Assembly: GCA_964403175.1 (NCBI GenBank)
Contig: CAYOFH010000024.1
Location: forward strand, 1-32,505
Reading direction: 5' to 3'
Length of the DNA: 32,505 nt
From: Marinilabilia sp964403175
GTDB lineage: Bacteria; Bacteroidota; Bacteroidia; Bacteroidales; Marinilabiliaceae
The notes under the pieces were generated by a model, which made no database searches, was not told where the DNA came from, and was given only the letters and a program-made list of their open reading frames with translations. The stretch's first letter is position 1. Every line of letters begins with the position of its first letter. Made by a program: the position numbers and the translations under genes. Shown in pieces: positions 22,687 to 30,350 of this stretch.

Positions 22687-23844
22687 ATGTCAAAAAGAGA
22701 TTATTACGAAGTACTGGAGGTTTCGAAAAGCGCGAGTGCCGAAGATATAAAAAAAGCTTATCGAAAGAAAGCACTTAAGTTTCATCCGGATAAAAACCCC
22801 GGAGATAAAGAAGCTGAAGATAAGTTTAAGGAAGCTGCCGAGGCCTATGAAGTACTTGGAAATGCAGAAAAACGACAACGATACGACCAATATGGACATG
22901 CCGGTGTAGGTGGTGCTGCAGGAGGTGGCTTCGGTGGAGACGGAATGACCATGGAAGATATATTCTCACACTTTGGGGACATCTTTGGGGGTGGTTTCAG
23001 CGGATTCGGAGGTTTCGGCGGATTTGGCGGTTCCTCACGCGGAGGACAGCGAGTCAATAAAGGCTCCAATCTTCGGGTAAAAGTAAAACTGACTCTGAAA
23101 GAAATCGCCAATGGTGTAGAGAAAAAAATCAAAGTGAAAAAATATGTATCCTGCGAACATTGCAGTGGCACAGGAGCCGACAACGGGACAGCCTACAGTA
23201 ACTGCTCCACTTGTGGAGGCACCGGTCAGGTAACGCGGGTTGCCAACACCATACTGGGTCAGATGCAAACGCGCACCACATGTCCCACTTGTAATGGAGA
23301 AGGAAAAACCATCACTAAGAAGTGTGCTCATTGTAATGGAGATGGCGTAATGCGCACCGAAGAAGTGGTCAGCATAAATATCCCTGCCGGAGTGGAAGAA
23401 GGCATGCAACTCTCTGTATCAGGCAAAGGAAATGCTGCCCGACGTGGTGGCATCAATGGAGATTTGCTTGTACTAATTCAGGAAGAAAAACACCCCGAAC
23501 TTATTCGAGAAGGCAGAGATCTTATATATCATCTTCAGCTAAGCATTCCTGATGCAGTATTGGGAACGCCGGTTGAAATCCCCACTGTGGATAGCAAGGT
23601 TAAAGTAAAAATTGATCCAGGAACACAACCCGGAAAAATATTACGCCTTAAAGGAAAGGGTCTGCCCGAGGTAAACAGTTATCAAAGGGGAGATCTTTTG
23701 GTTCGGGTAAATATTTGGATTCCTTCGGATATCTCAAAAGAAGAAAAGAAAATAATGGAGAAAATGAAAGAATCAGAATCTTTTACTCCCAAATCGGGGA
23801 ACGAACAAAATGGTTTTTTCAGTAAAATGAAAGATATTTTTTAA
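22687..23844 (+). CDS. dnaJ: Chaperone DnaJ
   Basis: A 385-residue class A (type I) J-domain co-chaperone that delivers unfolded proteins to DnaK and stimulates its ATPase. The J domain occupies residues 1-70 with HPD at 33-35. A Gly/Phe-rich linker spans about 75-120 (repeated GFGG units). The zinc-binding region (about 154-225) has four C-x-x-C-x-G-x-G repeats: CEHCSGTG, CSTCGGTG, CPTCNGEG and CAHCNGDG. The C-terminal substrate-binding domains follow. All parts are complete. The gene is 15 nt after grpE and clearly in the same operon. Confidence 0.97.
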   Translation: MSKRDYYEVLEVSKSASAEDIKKAYRKKALKFHPDKNPGDKEAEDKFKEAAEAYEVLGNAEKRQRYDQYGHAGVGGAAGGGFGGDGMTMEDIFSHFGDIFGGGFSGFGGFGGFGGSSRGGQRVNKGSNLRVKVKLTLKEIANGVEKKIKVKKYVSCEHCSGTGADNGTAYSNCSTCGGTGQVTRVANTILGQMQTRTTCPTCNGEGKTITKKCAHCNGDGVMRTEEVVSINIPAGVEEGMQLSVSGKGNAARRGGINGDLLVLIQEEKHPELIREGRDLIYHLQLSIPDAVLGTPVEIPTVDSKVKVKIDPGTQPGKILRLKGKGLPEVNSYQRGDLLVRVNIWIPSDISKEEKKIMEKMKESESFTPKSGNEQNGFFSKMKDIF

Positions 23845-23899
23845 AAAATTGGTACACTTGCCAAAAATTAAGATTAAATATATAAAAACCACCATAAAG

Positions 23900-23931
23900 C
23901 GGGAGCCTGATAAAGGTTTTCCGTTTTTTTT
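23900..23931 (+). terminator. Probable terminator of grpE-dnaJ
   Basis: An imperfect stem pairs CGG and CCT (23900-23907) with AGG and CCG (23914-23923) around a short loop. A run of eight T follows directly. It lies 55 bases past the dnaJ stop. Confidence 0.5.
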
Positions 23932-24097
23932 ATATCTTTTGAACTGCAAAATCAAAAACGGATGAAAAGAACATGACAATGTTTGCCTTAAAAGAACATG
24001 TATAAAAGTTCTTGCATTCGATTTCCACTCGACTTGAATAAAAAAAATATACGAATGAAGTTCCATCTGGCCAATAACTTAAGTAATAATTATACGA

Positions 24098-25030
24098 ATG
24101 AATATCCAGCAACTTGAATATATTGTGGCATTGGACGACCATCGTCATTTTGTGGATGCCGCTGAAAGCTGTCACATCACACAACCCACATTAACCATGC
24201 AGGTGCGCAAACTGGAAGATGAAATTGGAGTACAGATATTCAACAGGACAAAAAAGCCTCTGGAACCTACACCTGCTGGAGAAGAGATAATCATCAGAGC
24301 CCGGCAGATTCTCAGGGAGATTTCTGACTTGCGCAACTATGTCAATCAGGAGAAAAAAAGCATTGAAGGAGAATTTCGTTTAGGCATTATTCCCACACTG
24401 GCACCTTACCTCATTCCACAGTTTCTGCCCCAATTTATCAGTAAAAACCCTAATACCCACCTGCGCATCGAAGAACTTGAGTCGGAACAACTTCTCAAAG
24501 CACTTCACAACGATCGCATTGATATAGGCCTGATGGTTACTCCTGCAGAGGAAAAACAAATCCGGGAAATACCGCTGTTTTATGAGCCCTTTCTTTTTTA
24601 TGCCCCTTATGATCACCCCTTTATGCACAATGAATTCATAAAAGACAATCTGCTGGATCCTGCAAAAGTATTGGTTCTTACCGAGGGGCACTGCTTTCGC
24701 AACCAGACATTGGACATCTGCGGGAAAGCCAATAAAACCAATAATGCTTTTGGTTTTTACTATGAAAGCGGAAGTATTGAAGCACTTAAAGCAATGGTTC
24801 GCAAAGGAATTGGCTATACCCTGGTTCCGGAATTATCGGTCGATTCAATGACCGACAGACCCTTTGTGAGAAGATTTGCTGTCCCCGAACCGGTAAGAGA
24901 AGTAAGCATTGTTGCTCATCAAAGCTTTACTCGGCAGCTGCTGATTGACCGGATAAAATCGGCTGTGCTTGATAATTTACCGGATAATATTAATAAAACG
25001 AAAAGTGTGAAGAAAATTAAATGGCGGTAA
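24098..25030 (+). CDS. oxyR: LysR-type peroxide sensor OxyR
   Basis: A 310-residue LysR-family transcription regulator. The N-terminal winged helix-turn-helix spans about residues 1-60 (MNIQQLEYIVAL, AAESCHITQPTLTMQVRKLE). The effector domain follows. Residues 197-208 read G-H-C-F-R-N-Q-T-L-D-I-C, placing C199 and C208 exactly where E. coli OxyR has the two cysteines that form the disulfide on reaction with hydrogen peroxide. This is strong support for OxyR over other LysR proteins. It should switch on peroxide defences such as catalase, Dps or AhpC, none of which is next to it. It stands alone between the dnaJ terminator and the trp promoter. The C-terminus is short and basic. Confidence 0.92.
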   Translation: MNIQQLEYIVALDDHRHFVDAAESCHITQPTLTMQVRKLEDEIGVQIFNRTKKPLEPTPAGEEIIIRARQILREISDLRNYVNQEKKSIEGEFRLGIIPTLAPYLIPQFLPQFISKNPNTHLRIEELESEQLLKALHNDRIDIGLMVTPAEEKQIREIPLFYEPFLFYAPYDHPFMHNEFIKDNLLDPAKVLVLTEGHCFRNQTLDICGKANKTNNAFGFYYESGSIEALKAMVRKGIGYTLVPELSVDSMTDRPFVRRFAVPEPVREVSIVAHQSFTRQLLIDRIKSAVLDNLPDNINKTKSVKKIKWR

Positions 25031-25075
25031 TATCAATTAAAAAACTCATCATCACAAAAAAACTTCCCCCATATT

Positions 25076-25107
25076 CTTGCATATTTAAAAATCATTCCCT
25101 AAACTTG
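25076..25107 (+). promoter_or_regulatory. Promoter of the trp operon
   Basis: CTTG at 25076-25079, 20 bases, then TAAACTTG at 25100-25107. Each box has one mismatch to the Bacteroidota consensus and the spacing is exact. Transcription should start near 25114. A small GGGCC/GGCCC hairpin (25142-25155) lies between it and the leader peptide. Confidence 0.6.
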
Positions 25108-25172
25108 CAATGTGTAAAAACAGAACAAAAGTCATAAAACAGGGCCAAAAGGCCCGGCAATTAGATAAAAAC

Positions 25173-25235
25173 ATGAACATTTCAGTTACAAATATTTGGT
25201 GGTGGCGTCATTTCTTTATTCCTCAAAGGGATTAA
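25173..25235 (+). CDS. trpL: trp operon leader peptide
   Basis: A 20-codon reading frame, ATG to TAA, with three consecutive Trp codons (TGG at 25197-25205, residues 9-11). Three in a row is very unlikely by chance and is the classic sensor of charged tRNA-Trp. It lies between the trp promoter and an intrinsic terminator placed just before trpE. Ribosome stalling at the Trp codons when tryptophan is short would change folding of the RNA downstream. The peptide itself probably has no function. Confidence 0.9.
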   Translation: MNISVTNIWWWRHFFIPQRD

Positions 25236-25290
25236 GGTGGTGTCTTCATGCTTAATTTGTAACTAAAGCATAAAACAAGAAAGGCTTACC
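25236..25290 (+). promoter_or_regulatory. Candidate antiterminator and alternative stems of the trp attenuator
   Basis: The 11 bases at 25236-25246 (GGTGGTGTCTT), starting right after the leader stop codon, can pair with 25281-25290, the 5' arm of the terminator. That gives ten pairs (three G-U) and one bulge. A ribosome resting at the stop codon would cover this strand and let the terminator form; one stalled at the Trp codons would leave it free. Two further stems are possible: 25184-25193 with 25255-25264 (10 perfect pairs) and 25248-25253 with 25266-25271. Confidence 0.6.
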
Positions 25291-25315
25291 GGAAATCCCG
25301 GTGAGCCTTTTTTTT
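25280..25315 (+). terminator. Attenuator terminator of the trp operon
   Basis: AAAGGCTTACCGG (25280-25292) pairs with CCGGTGAGCCTTT (25298-25310), 13 pairs with one G-U and a five-base loop. The T run continues to 25315 (eight T in all). It ends 36 bases before the trpE start. Confidence 0.9.
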
Positions 25316-25351
25316 ATTCCAACTTTTAAAAACAAAAAACAACCGATACCT

Positions 25352-26776
25352 ATGAAGAAGCAAAAACTAAATCTCTCGTGCAGCCGCATCCCGGCTCATG
25401 TGGGCGACATCGTAACTCCCGTGAGCATCTACCTTAAGCTTAGGGATTTATTCCCCAACACTATACTGCTCGAAAGCTCGGACTATCATGGTGGAAACAA
25501 TTCATTATCTTTTATCTGTTTCAACCCCATAGCCGATTTCATAGTGCAAAACGAAACCGCTTTATCCCGATATCCGGATGGAAGTAAGTCGGAGATTTCA
25601 TTATCAGAAAAGGAATCGGTTCCGGAACTAATACAGGAATTCATCAACAGCTTTGAAATCTCCGAAGAAGATCAGAAGAAATGCCCGGTTCCCGCCTCCG
25701 GACTTTATGGATACACTGCTTACGATGCAGTCCGCTACTTTGAAGATCTTACCCTCGACATTAATCCTGAGGCCCCCCACTCCATCCCCGACATCCGCTA
25801 TCATCTCTACCAGTCAGTCATCGCTTTCAACCACTTTACCAATCAGCTTTATTTAGTAGAACATCTTTTGCCCGGACAGGAATCCTCGTTAAATAACACG
25901 CTGGAAATTCTGAAGAGCCGGGCAGTTCCCTCCTTCTACTTTACGCCTGTGGATAATGAAAAATCACCACTTGATGAGCAAAAATACATGGAGATGGTTA
26001 CCAAAGGGAAAGAGCACTCGTATCGGGGTGATGTATTCCAGATTGTATTGTCGCGCCAGTTTTCACAAACGTTCAAAGGCGATGAATTCAATGTTTACAG
26101 AGCGTTGCGTCACATCAACCCTTCGCCCTATCTTTTCTATTTCGATTATGGCAATTACCGCCTCATGGGTTCTTCGCCCGAAAGCCAGCTGGTAATAGAA
26201 AAAGGACTGGCCACTATTAATCCCATTGCAGGAACGTTCCGCCGCACAGGCGACGACCTCAAAGACATGAAACTTGCCGAAGAACTGAGCCAAGACCCGA
26301 AAGAAAACGCAGAACACGTAATGCTTGTTGATCTGGCACGAAACGATCTGGGGCGCAACTCCAGGGAGGTTGAAGTAAAGACATACAAAGAAGTACAATA
26401 TTACAGCCATGTTCTACATCTGGTATCGGAAGTAACCGGAAAACTCAGAAAACCCAAAGAAATTGCGCGTGTCATGGCCGATACTTTTCCCGCAGGCACT
26501 TTGTCGGGAGCTCCCAAATACAAAGCCATGCAACTGATTAATAAGTATGAACCCCACAACCGCGGTTATTATGGAGGCTGCATTGGAAAACTTGGCCTTG
26601 ACGGCTCTTTTAACCAGGCCATCATGATACGATCGTTTCTAAGTAAAGACAACACCCTGTTCTATCAGGCCGGTGCAGGAGTCGTTTCCGAATCAGTTGA
26701 AGAAAAAGAGCTTCAGGAAGTAAATAACAAGCTGGGTGCGTTGAAGAAAGCCATCGAAATGGCGGCGGAGTTTTAG
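25352..26776 (+). CDS. trpE: Anthranilate synthase component I
   Basis: A 474-residue TrpE, which with TrpG converts chorismate and glutamine to anthranilate, the first step of tryptophan synthesis. The feedback-binding motif LLESS lies at 39-43, so inhibition by tryptophan is expected. The chorismate-binding half has FQIVLSRQF, LMGSSPES, NPIAGTFRRTGDD, MLVDLARNDLGR and GTLSGAPKYKAM, all in order. The motif PIAGT is that of anthranilate synthase and not of PabB. The start is the ATG at 25352. An upstream in-frame ATG at 25301 lies inside the terminator hairpin and cannot be the true start. First structural gene of the operon. Confidence 0.95.
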   Translation: MKKQKLNLSCSRIPAHVGDIVTPVSIYLKLRDLFPNTILLESSDYHGGNNSLSFICFNPIADFIVQNETALSRYPDGSKSEISLSEKESVPELIQEFINSFEISEEDQKKCPVPASGLYGYTAYDAVRYFEDLTLDINPEAPHSIPDIRYHLYQSVIAFNHFTNQLYLVEHLLPGQESSLNNTLEILKSRAVPSFYFTPVDNEKSPLDEQKYMEMVTKGKEHSYRGDVFQIVLSRQFSQTFKGDEFNVYRALRHINPSPYLFYFDYGNYRLMGSSPESQLVIEKGLATINPIAGTFRRTGDDLKDMKLAEELSQDPKENAEHVMLVDLARNDLGRNSREVEVKTYKEVQYYSHVLHLVSEVTGKLRKPKEIARVMADTFPAGTLSGAPKYKAMQLINKYEPHNRGYYGGCIGKLGLDGSFNQAIMIRSFLSKDNTLFYQAGAGVVSESVEEKELQEVNNKLGALKKAIEMAAEF

Positions 26777-26899
26777 TCTTTGCAAGAAAACGCCAAATAC
26801 TGCGTTACACTCGTTTTTGAAACAGTCATTTACGAAAAGTAAACTCCTTGATTTCAAAAACTTCGAAAGCCTTGTATTTGACGCTTTCTTATCAAAGAC
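26776..26899. repeat. 124-bp imperfect inverted repeat between trpE and trpG
   Basis: Left arm 26776-26833 and right arm 26839-26899 (in reverse complement) share, in order, GTCTTTG, AAGAAA with CG and C, AAATAC, GTTTTTGAAA and TTTAC. They meet at a GAAAA loop (26834-26838). About 70% of positions match. The left end coincides with the last base of the trpE stop codon. The whole would fold into one long hairpin in RNA. It looks like a REP- or MITE-type element, or a processed remnant of one. Confidence 0.75.
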
Positions 26900-27008
26900 C
26901 GATAACAACGCACTCTTTTTTGCAGGCACAATAGTTTAAAGTGAATAGAAAAAAGAATTAACAACCCGTCAAAGACCGGCATTTTGGCTTTGCGAAAAAA
27001 CAAAAAAG

Positions 27009-27578
27009 ATGAAAATACTCGTTATAGATAACTACGACTCATTTACCTACAACCTGGTGCACTATCTGGAAGAAGTGGCCGATCAGGAGGTTGATGTATT
27101 CCGGAACGACAAAATCACCATTGAAGAAGCCCAGGCTTACGACAAAATTGTTCTCTCCCCGGGCCCCGGAATTCCGGACGAGGCCGGCATACTGAAACCT
27201 CTGATTAAAGAACTGGCCCCCACCCACTCCATTTTCGGCGTATGTCTGGGCTGTCAGGCCATTGCAGAAGTATTTGGAGGCTCCATCTACAACCTGCCAC
27301 AAGTTTTTCACGGCATTGCCACCCCCATTTCGGTATGCGAACGCCATGAACTGCTTTTCAACACTCTGCCCGACACCTTCATGGGCGGACGCTACCACTC
27401 ATGGGTCGTCAATGAAAAGGATCTGCCTGAAGAGCTAAACATCACTGCCCGCGACACACAAGGGCAAATCATGGCCATTACCCATAAAAAATATGATGTC
27501 CGGGCCGTGCAGTTTCATCCCGAATCCATTCTGACCGAACACGGAAAGCAAATGATAAAAAACTGGATTGAAGGATAA
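27009..27578 (+). CDS. trpG: Anthranilate synthase component II (glutamine amidotransferase)
   Basis: A 189-residue class I glutamine amidotransferase subunit that supplies ammonia to TrpE. DNYDSFTYNLVHYL at 7-20 and LSPGPGIPDEAG at 49-60 are family marks. The nucleophile is C79 in GVCLGCQAI. The catalytic His and Glu are in VQFHPES near residue 170. The motif usually reads G-V-C-L-G-H-Q; here Cys82 replaces the His, a position that varies among homologues and is not catalytic. In some bacteria TrpG is shared with PabB for folate; its place inside the operon argues for mainly tryptophan use. A 232-bp gap with a long inverted repeat separates it from trpE, which is unusual for two subunits of one enzyme. 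Confidence 0.94.
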   Translation: MKILVIDNYDSFTYNLVHYLEEVADQEVDVFRNDKITIEEAQAYDKIVLSPGPGIPDEAGILKPLIKELAPTHSIFGVCLGCQAIAEVFGGSIYNLPQVFHGIATPISVCERHELLFNTLPDTFMGGRYHSWVVNEKDLPEELNITARDTQGQIMAITHKKYDVRAVQFHPESILTEHGKQMIKNWIEG

Positions 27579-27583
27579 AGTTA

Positions 27584-27611
27584 GTCAGTAGTTTTTTGTC
27601 ATTAGTTGATA
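27584..27611 (+). repeat. Degenerate heptanucleotide repeat after trpG
   Basis: Four 7-base units in register, each beginning GT: GTCAGTA, GTTTTTT, GTCATTA, GTTGATA. The first and third differ by one base. The array starts 6 bases past the trpG stop codon, in the 87-bp gap before trpD. Confidence 0.45.
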
Positions 27612-27665
27612 GCAGAAAACGAAACACTATCAATATAGATATTAAAGAATAAAACAACAGAACCA

Positions 27666-28661
27666 ATGCTACAGCCAACACTAAAAAGACTCTTCGAATA
27701 CAACACGCTGTCAAAAGAGGAGGCCAAAGAAATACTTGTCAATATTACCAGCGAAAACTACAGCAAATCGGAAGTTGTGGCTTTTCTGTCGGTTTTTATG
27801 ATGCGCTCTGTTACGGTAGAAGAATTGTCGGGTTTCCGCGACGGACTGCTGGAACAATGCAAGCGCATTGACCTGTCAGAATTTCAAACCATCGACATGT
27901 GCGGTACGGGAGGCGATGGCAAAAACACCTTTAACATTTCCACACTGGCCTCATTGGTAGTGGCCGGTGCAGGATACAAAGTTGCCAAACACGGAAATGC
28001 AGGTGTAAGTTCTGCCTGTGGGTCTTCCAATGTAATGGAATATCTGGGCTATCAGTTTTCCAACGACAATGATCTGCTAAAAAAACAAATTGACAAGGCT
28101 GGGATTTGCTTTATGCACGCACCACTGTTCCACCCGGCAATGAAGGCCGTAGGCCCCATTCGCCGCGAACTGGGCATCAAGACTTTCTTTAATATGCTTG
28201 GCCCAATGGTAAACCCGGCCGATCCGCAGTTTCAACTGGTGGGCGTATTCAGCCTCGAACTGGCTCGTATTTACCAGTATATTTATCAGCAATCCGACAA
28301 GAAATTCAGCATTGTACACAGTATCGACGGATACGATGAGATATCGTTAACTGATGCCTTTAAGGTAATTTCGCACAAAGGAGAAAAACTGCTGAAACCG
28401 GACGACATCAAACTTCCGGCCAACAAACCTGAGGATATTTTTGGTGGAAATACAGTAGAAGAATCAGCCTCTATCTTCAAGAAAGTATTGAATGGAGAAG
28501 GAACCGAGGCACAAAACAACGCTGTGCTTGCCAATGCTGCGCTTGCAATACAAACCATGAATGAAAAACTAACCTTTGAACAATGCCTTGAGCAAGCCTC
28601 CGATTCACTAAAAGGAGGAAAAGCTGATGCCACGCTGAAGAATCTTTTGGAAATTGTCTAA
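27666..28661 (+). CDS. trpD: Anthranilate phosphoribosyltransferase
   Basis: A 331-residue TrpD, which joins anthranilate to PRPP in step two of tryptophan synthesis. The PRPP-binding CGTGGDGKNTFNIST lies at about 79-93. KHGNAGVSSACGSSNVMEYLG, containing the anthranilate and phosphate contacts, is at about 107-127. NMLGPMVNPADP near 177 completes the pattern. The start ATG at 27666 gives a normal N-terminus. It is a free-standing TrpD and not fused to TrpG. It ends 16 bp before trpC, the tightest junction of the operon. Confidence 0.96.
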   Translation: MLQPTLKRLFEYNTLSKEEAKEILVNITSENYSKSEVVAFLSVFMMRSVTVEELSGFRDGLLEQCKRIDLSEFQTIDMCGTGGDGKNTFNISTLASLVVAGAGYKVAKHGNAGVSSACGSSNVMEYLGYQFSNDNDLLKKQIDKAGICFMHAPLFHPAMKAVGPIRRELGIKTFFNMLGPMVNPADPQFQLVGVFSLELARIYQYIYQQSDKKFSIVHSIDGYDEISLTDAFKVISHKGEKLLKPDDIKLPANKPEDIFGGNTVEESASIFKKVLNGEGTEAQNNAVLANAALAIQTMNEKLTFEQCLEQASDSLKGGKADATLKNLLEIV

Positions 28662-28677
28662 TCCTAACAAAAACGGT

Positions 28678-29481
28678 ATGAATATTCTGGATAAAATAGT
28701 AGCAAAAAAGAAAGAGGAAGTCGAAGCTGCCAAAAATAAAGTATCGGTAAAAGAACTGAAATATTATCGCCACTTTACAGCTCCTACGGGCTCTATCAAA
28801 AAAAATCTGATAAAACAAAGCGACTTTCCGGTTATTGCCGAGTTTAAACGCCAGTCGCCTTCCAAAGGCCAAATTCATGCCGGTGCAAAAGTGAAGGACA
28901 TCATTCCCGGGTATGCCAAAGCAGGAGTTGCGGGGATTTCAGTCCTTACCGATACCCATTTCTTTGGCGGCTGCAACGACGACTTAAGTAATGCATGCGA
29001 CCTGGCTGACACTCCCATCATTCGTAAAGAATTTATTATCGACCCCTATCAGATTTATGAAGCAAAAGCTATCGGCGCCAGCGCCATCCTGCTGATTGCA
29101 GCTATACTGGAGAAAAAACAGGCACAGGAACTGGCCGCTCTGGCCAATTATCTGGGACTGGAAGTGCTGATGGAACTGCATGATGAGAGTGAAGCGGAGA
29201 TTCTAAACAGCTATGTGGATATGGTAGGCATCAACAACCGCAATCTCAAAACCTTTGAGGTGGATTTGCAACATGCAGCCAATATGATCTCGATACTTCC
29301 CCCACATATCCTTCCCATTGCCGAAAGCGGAATCCATTCGGCTGATGATTTCCGGTTTCTGAAAAACGCAGGATTCAAAGGATTTCTTATGGGAGAGTAT
29401 TTTATGAAACATGATAACCCGGTACAGGTTTGCGTGGATTTCAAAGCTGAAGTAAGTTCAAAAGAAGTTTCTCAGTCGTAA
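28678..29481 (+). CDS. trpC: Indole-3-glycerol phosphate synthase
   Basis: A 267-residue TIM-barrel enzyme that closes the indole ring (step four). The N-terminal ILDKIVAKKKEEVE is typical. Catalytic marks are AEFKRQSPSKG (substrate Lys), KEFIIDPYQIYEAKA (catalytic Lys and Glu region), MELHDE, VGINNRNLKTFEVD and IAESGI. All are intact. The start is the ATG at 28678; a TTG at 28654 would overlap trpD without adding family residues. It is not fused to TrpF. It is followed by a heptanucleotide array and a 129-bp gap. Confidence 0.96.
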   Translation: MNILDKIVAKKKEEVEAAKNKVSVKELKYYRHFTAPTGSIKKNLIKQSDFPVIAEFKRQSPSKGQIHAGAKVKDIIPGYAKAGVAGISVLTDTHFFGGCNDDLSNACDLADTPIIRKEFIIDPYQIYEAKAIGASAILLIAAILEKKQAQELAALANYLGLEVLMELHDESEAEILNSYVDMVGINNRNLKTFEVDLQHAANMISILPPHILPIAESGIHSADDFRFLKNAGFKGFLMGEYFMKHDNPVQVCVDFKAEVSSKEVSQS

Positions 29482-29519
29482 GGATTTAGGACTTAGGATT
29501 TAGGACTTAGGGTTTAGGG
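29482..29519 (+). repeat. Heptanucleotide tandem repeat after trpC
   Basis: Five 7-base units and a partial sixth begin at the first base after the trpC stop codon: GGATTTA, GGACTTA, GGATTTA, GGACTTA, GGGTTTA, GGG. Units alternate, so there is also an exact 14-bp repeat (29482-29495 and 29496-29509). Confidence 0.8.
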
Positions 29520-29610
29520 TAACAACCAGTGCAACTTTAAGCAATTAACTCATAAAAACTGACAAGATTACAACAAAGCATTAAATAACCCAGTGACAAA
29601 CAACAAATTC

Positions 29611-30242
29611 ATGCAAAAACAGGTTAAAATAAAAGTCTGCGGAATGCGTCATCGCCAAAACATTATTGATTTGGTAAAAGTAAAACCCGACTATATCGGT
29701 TTCATATTTTACCCCAAATCGCCGCGATACGCCGGCAGCATCTTAAAGCCGGAGACTACAGACCTGATACCTGAAAATATCCGCAAAACAGGGGTTTTTG
29801 TCAATGCAGATTCCGAAACCATAAAAGAAACCTGTCAAAAATTCAGCCTAAACACTGTTCAATTACATGGAACGGAATCTTCGATCCAATGTCAGGAACT
29901 GAAAAATGAAGGCTATGAAGTAATAAAAGCTTTCTCCCTGAAGAGCGAAGATGACATTAAAAAAACAGAAGATTACAAAGAAGTATGCGACTTTTTTCTT
30001 TTCGACACACCAACTCAACAATATGGGGGCAGTGGCAAAAAGTTTGACTGGGCAATACTGGAAGGCTTTGAACCTGCCCGGCCTTTCTTTTTAAGCGGAG
30101 GAATAGAAAACGCAGATGCATCGGGAATATTAAAAGAGTGCCCTGTTACACCTTATGCGCTGGACATTAACAGCCGGTTTGAAACAGCACCCGGATTAAA
30201 AAATATTGCAACTGTGGAACAGTTTATTAATGTGATACGTCA
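29611..30242 (+). CDS. trpF: Phosphoribosylanthranilate isomerase (3' end in gap)
   Basis: At least 210 residues of TrpF, the Amadori isomerase of step three. KVCGMRHRQNI holds the catalytic Cys; GFIFYPKSPRYAG, GVFVNADSE, VQLHGTES and the catalytic-Asp segment LDINSRFE follow, then the GLKN phosphate loop region. The reading frame is intact up to a run of N. The visible length equals that of complete family members, so only a few C-terminal residues and the stop codon should be missing. The start is the ATG at 29611; a GTG at 29593 is also possible. In several bacteria trpF is fused to trpC, but here it is separate. Confidence 0.92.
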
Positions 30243-30342
30243 NNNNNNNNNNNNNNNNNNNNNNNNNNNNNNNNNNNNNNNNNNNNNNNNNNNNNNNNNN
30301 NNNNNNNNNNNNNNNNNNNNNNNNNNNNNNNNNNNNNNNNNN
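30243..30342. other. Assembly gap (100 N)
   Basis: Exactly 100 N between trpF and trpB. Such a round number is usually a placeholder for a gap of unknown size. It hides the end of trpF and the space before trpB. Confidence 0.98.
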
Positions 30343-30350
30343 TACTCAAT

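Noticed and set aside
26693..26929. 78-codon minus-strand ORF across the trpE-trpG gap
   Set aside because: It overlaps the end of trpE and runs through the long inverted repeat; its openness is explained by the repeat. A fleeting likeness of its N-terminus to PurH does not extend beyond a few residues.
29482..29519. CRISPR-like array
   Set aside because: Units are 7 bases with no spacers and no cas genes nearby; it is a simple tandem repeat.
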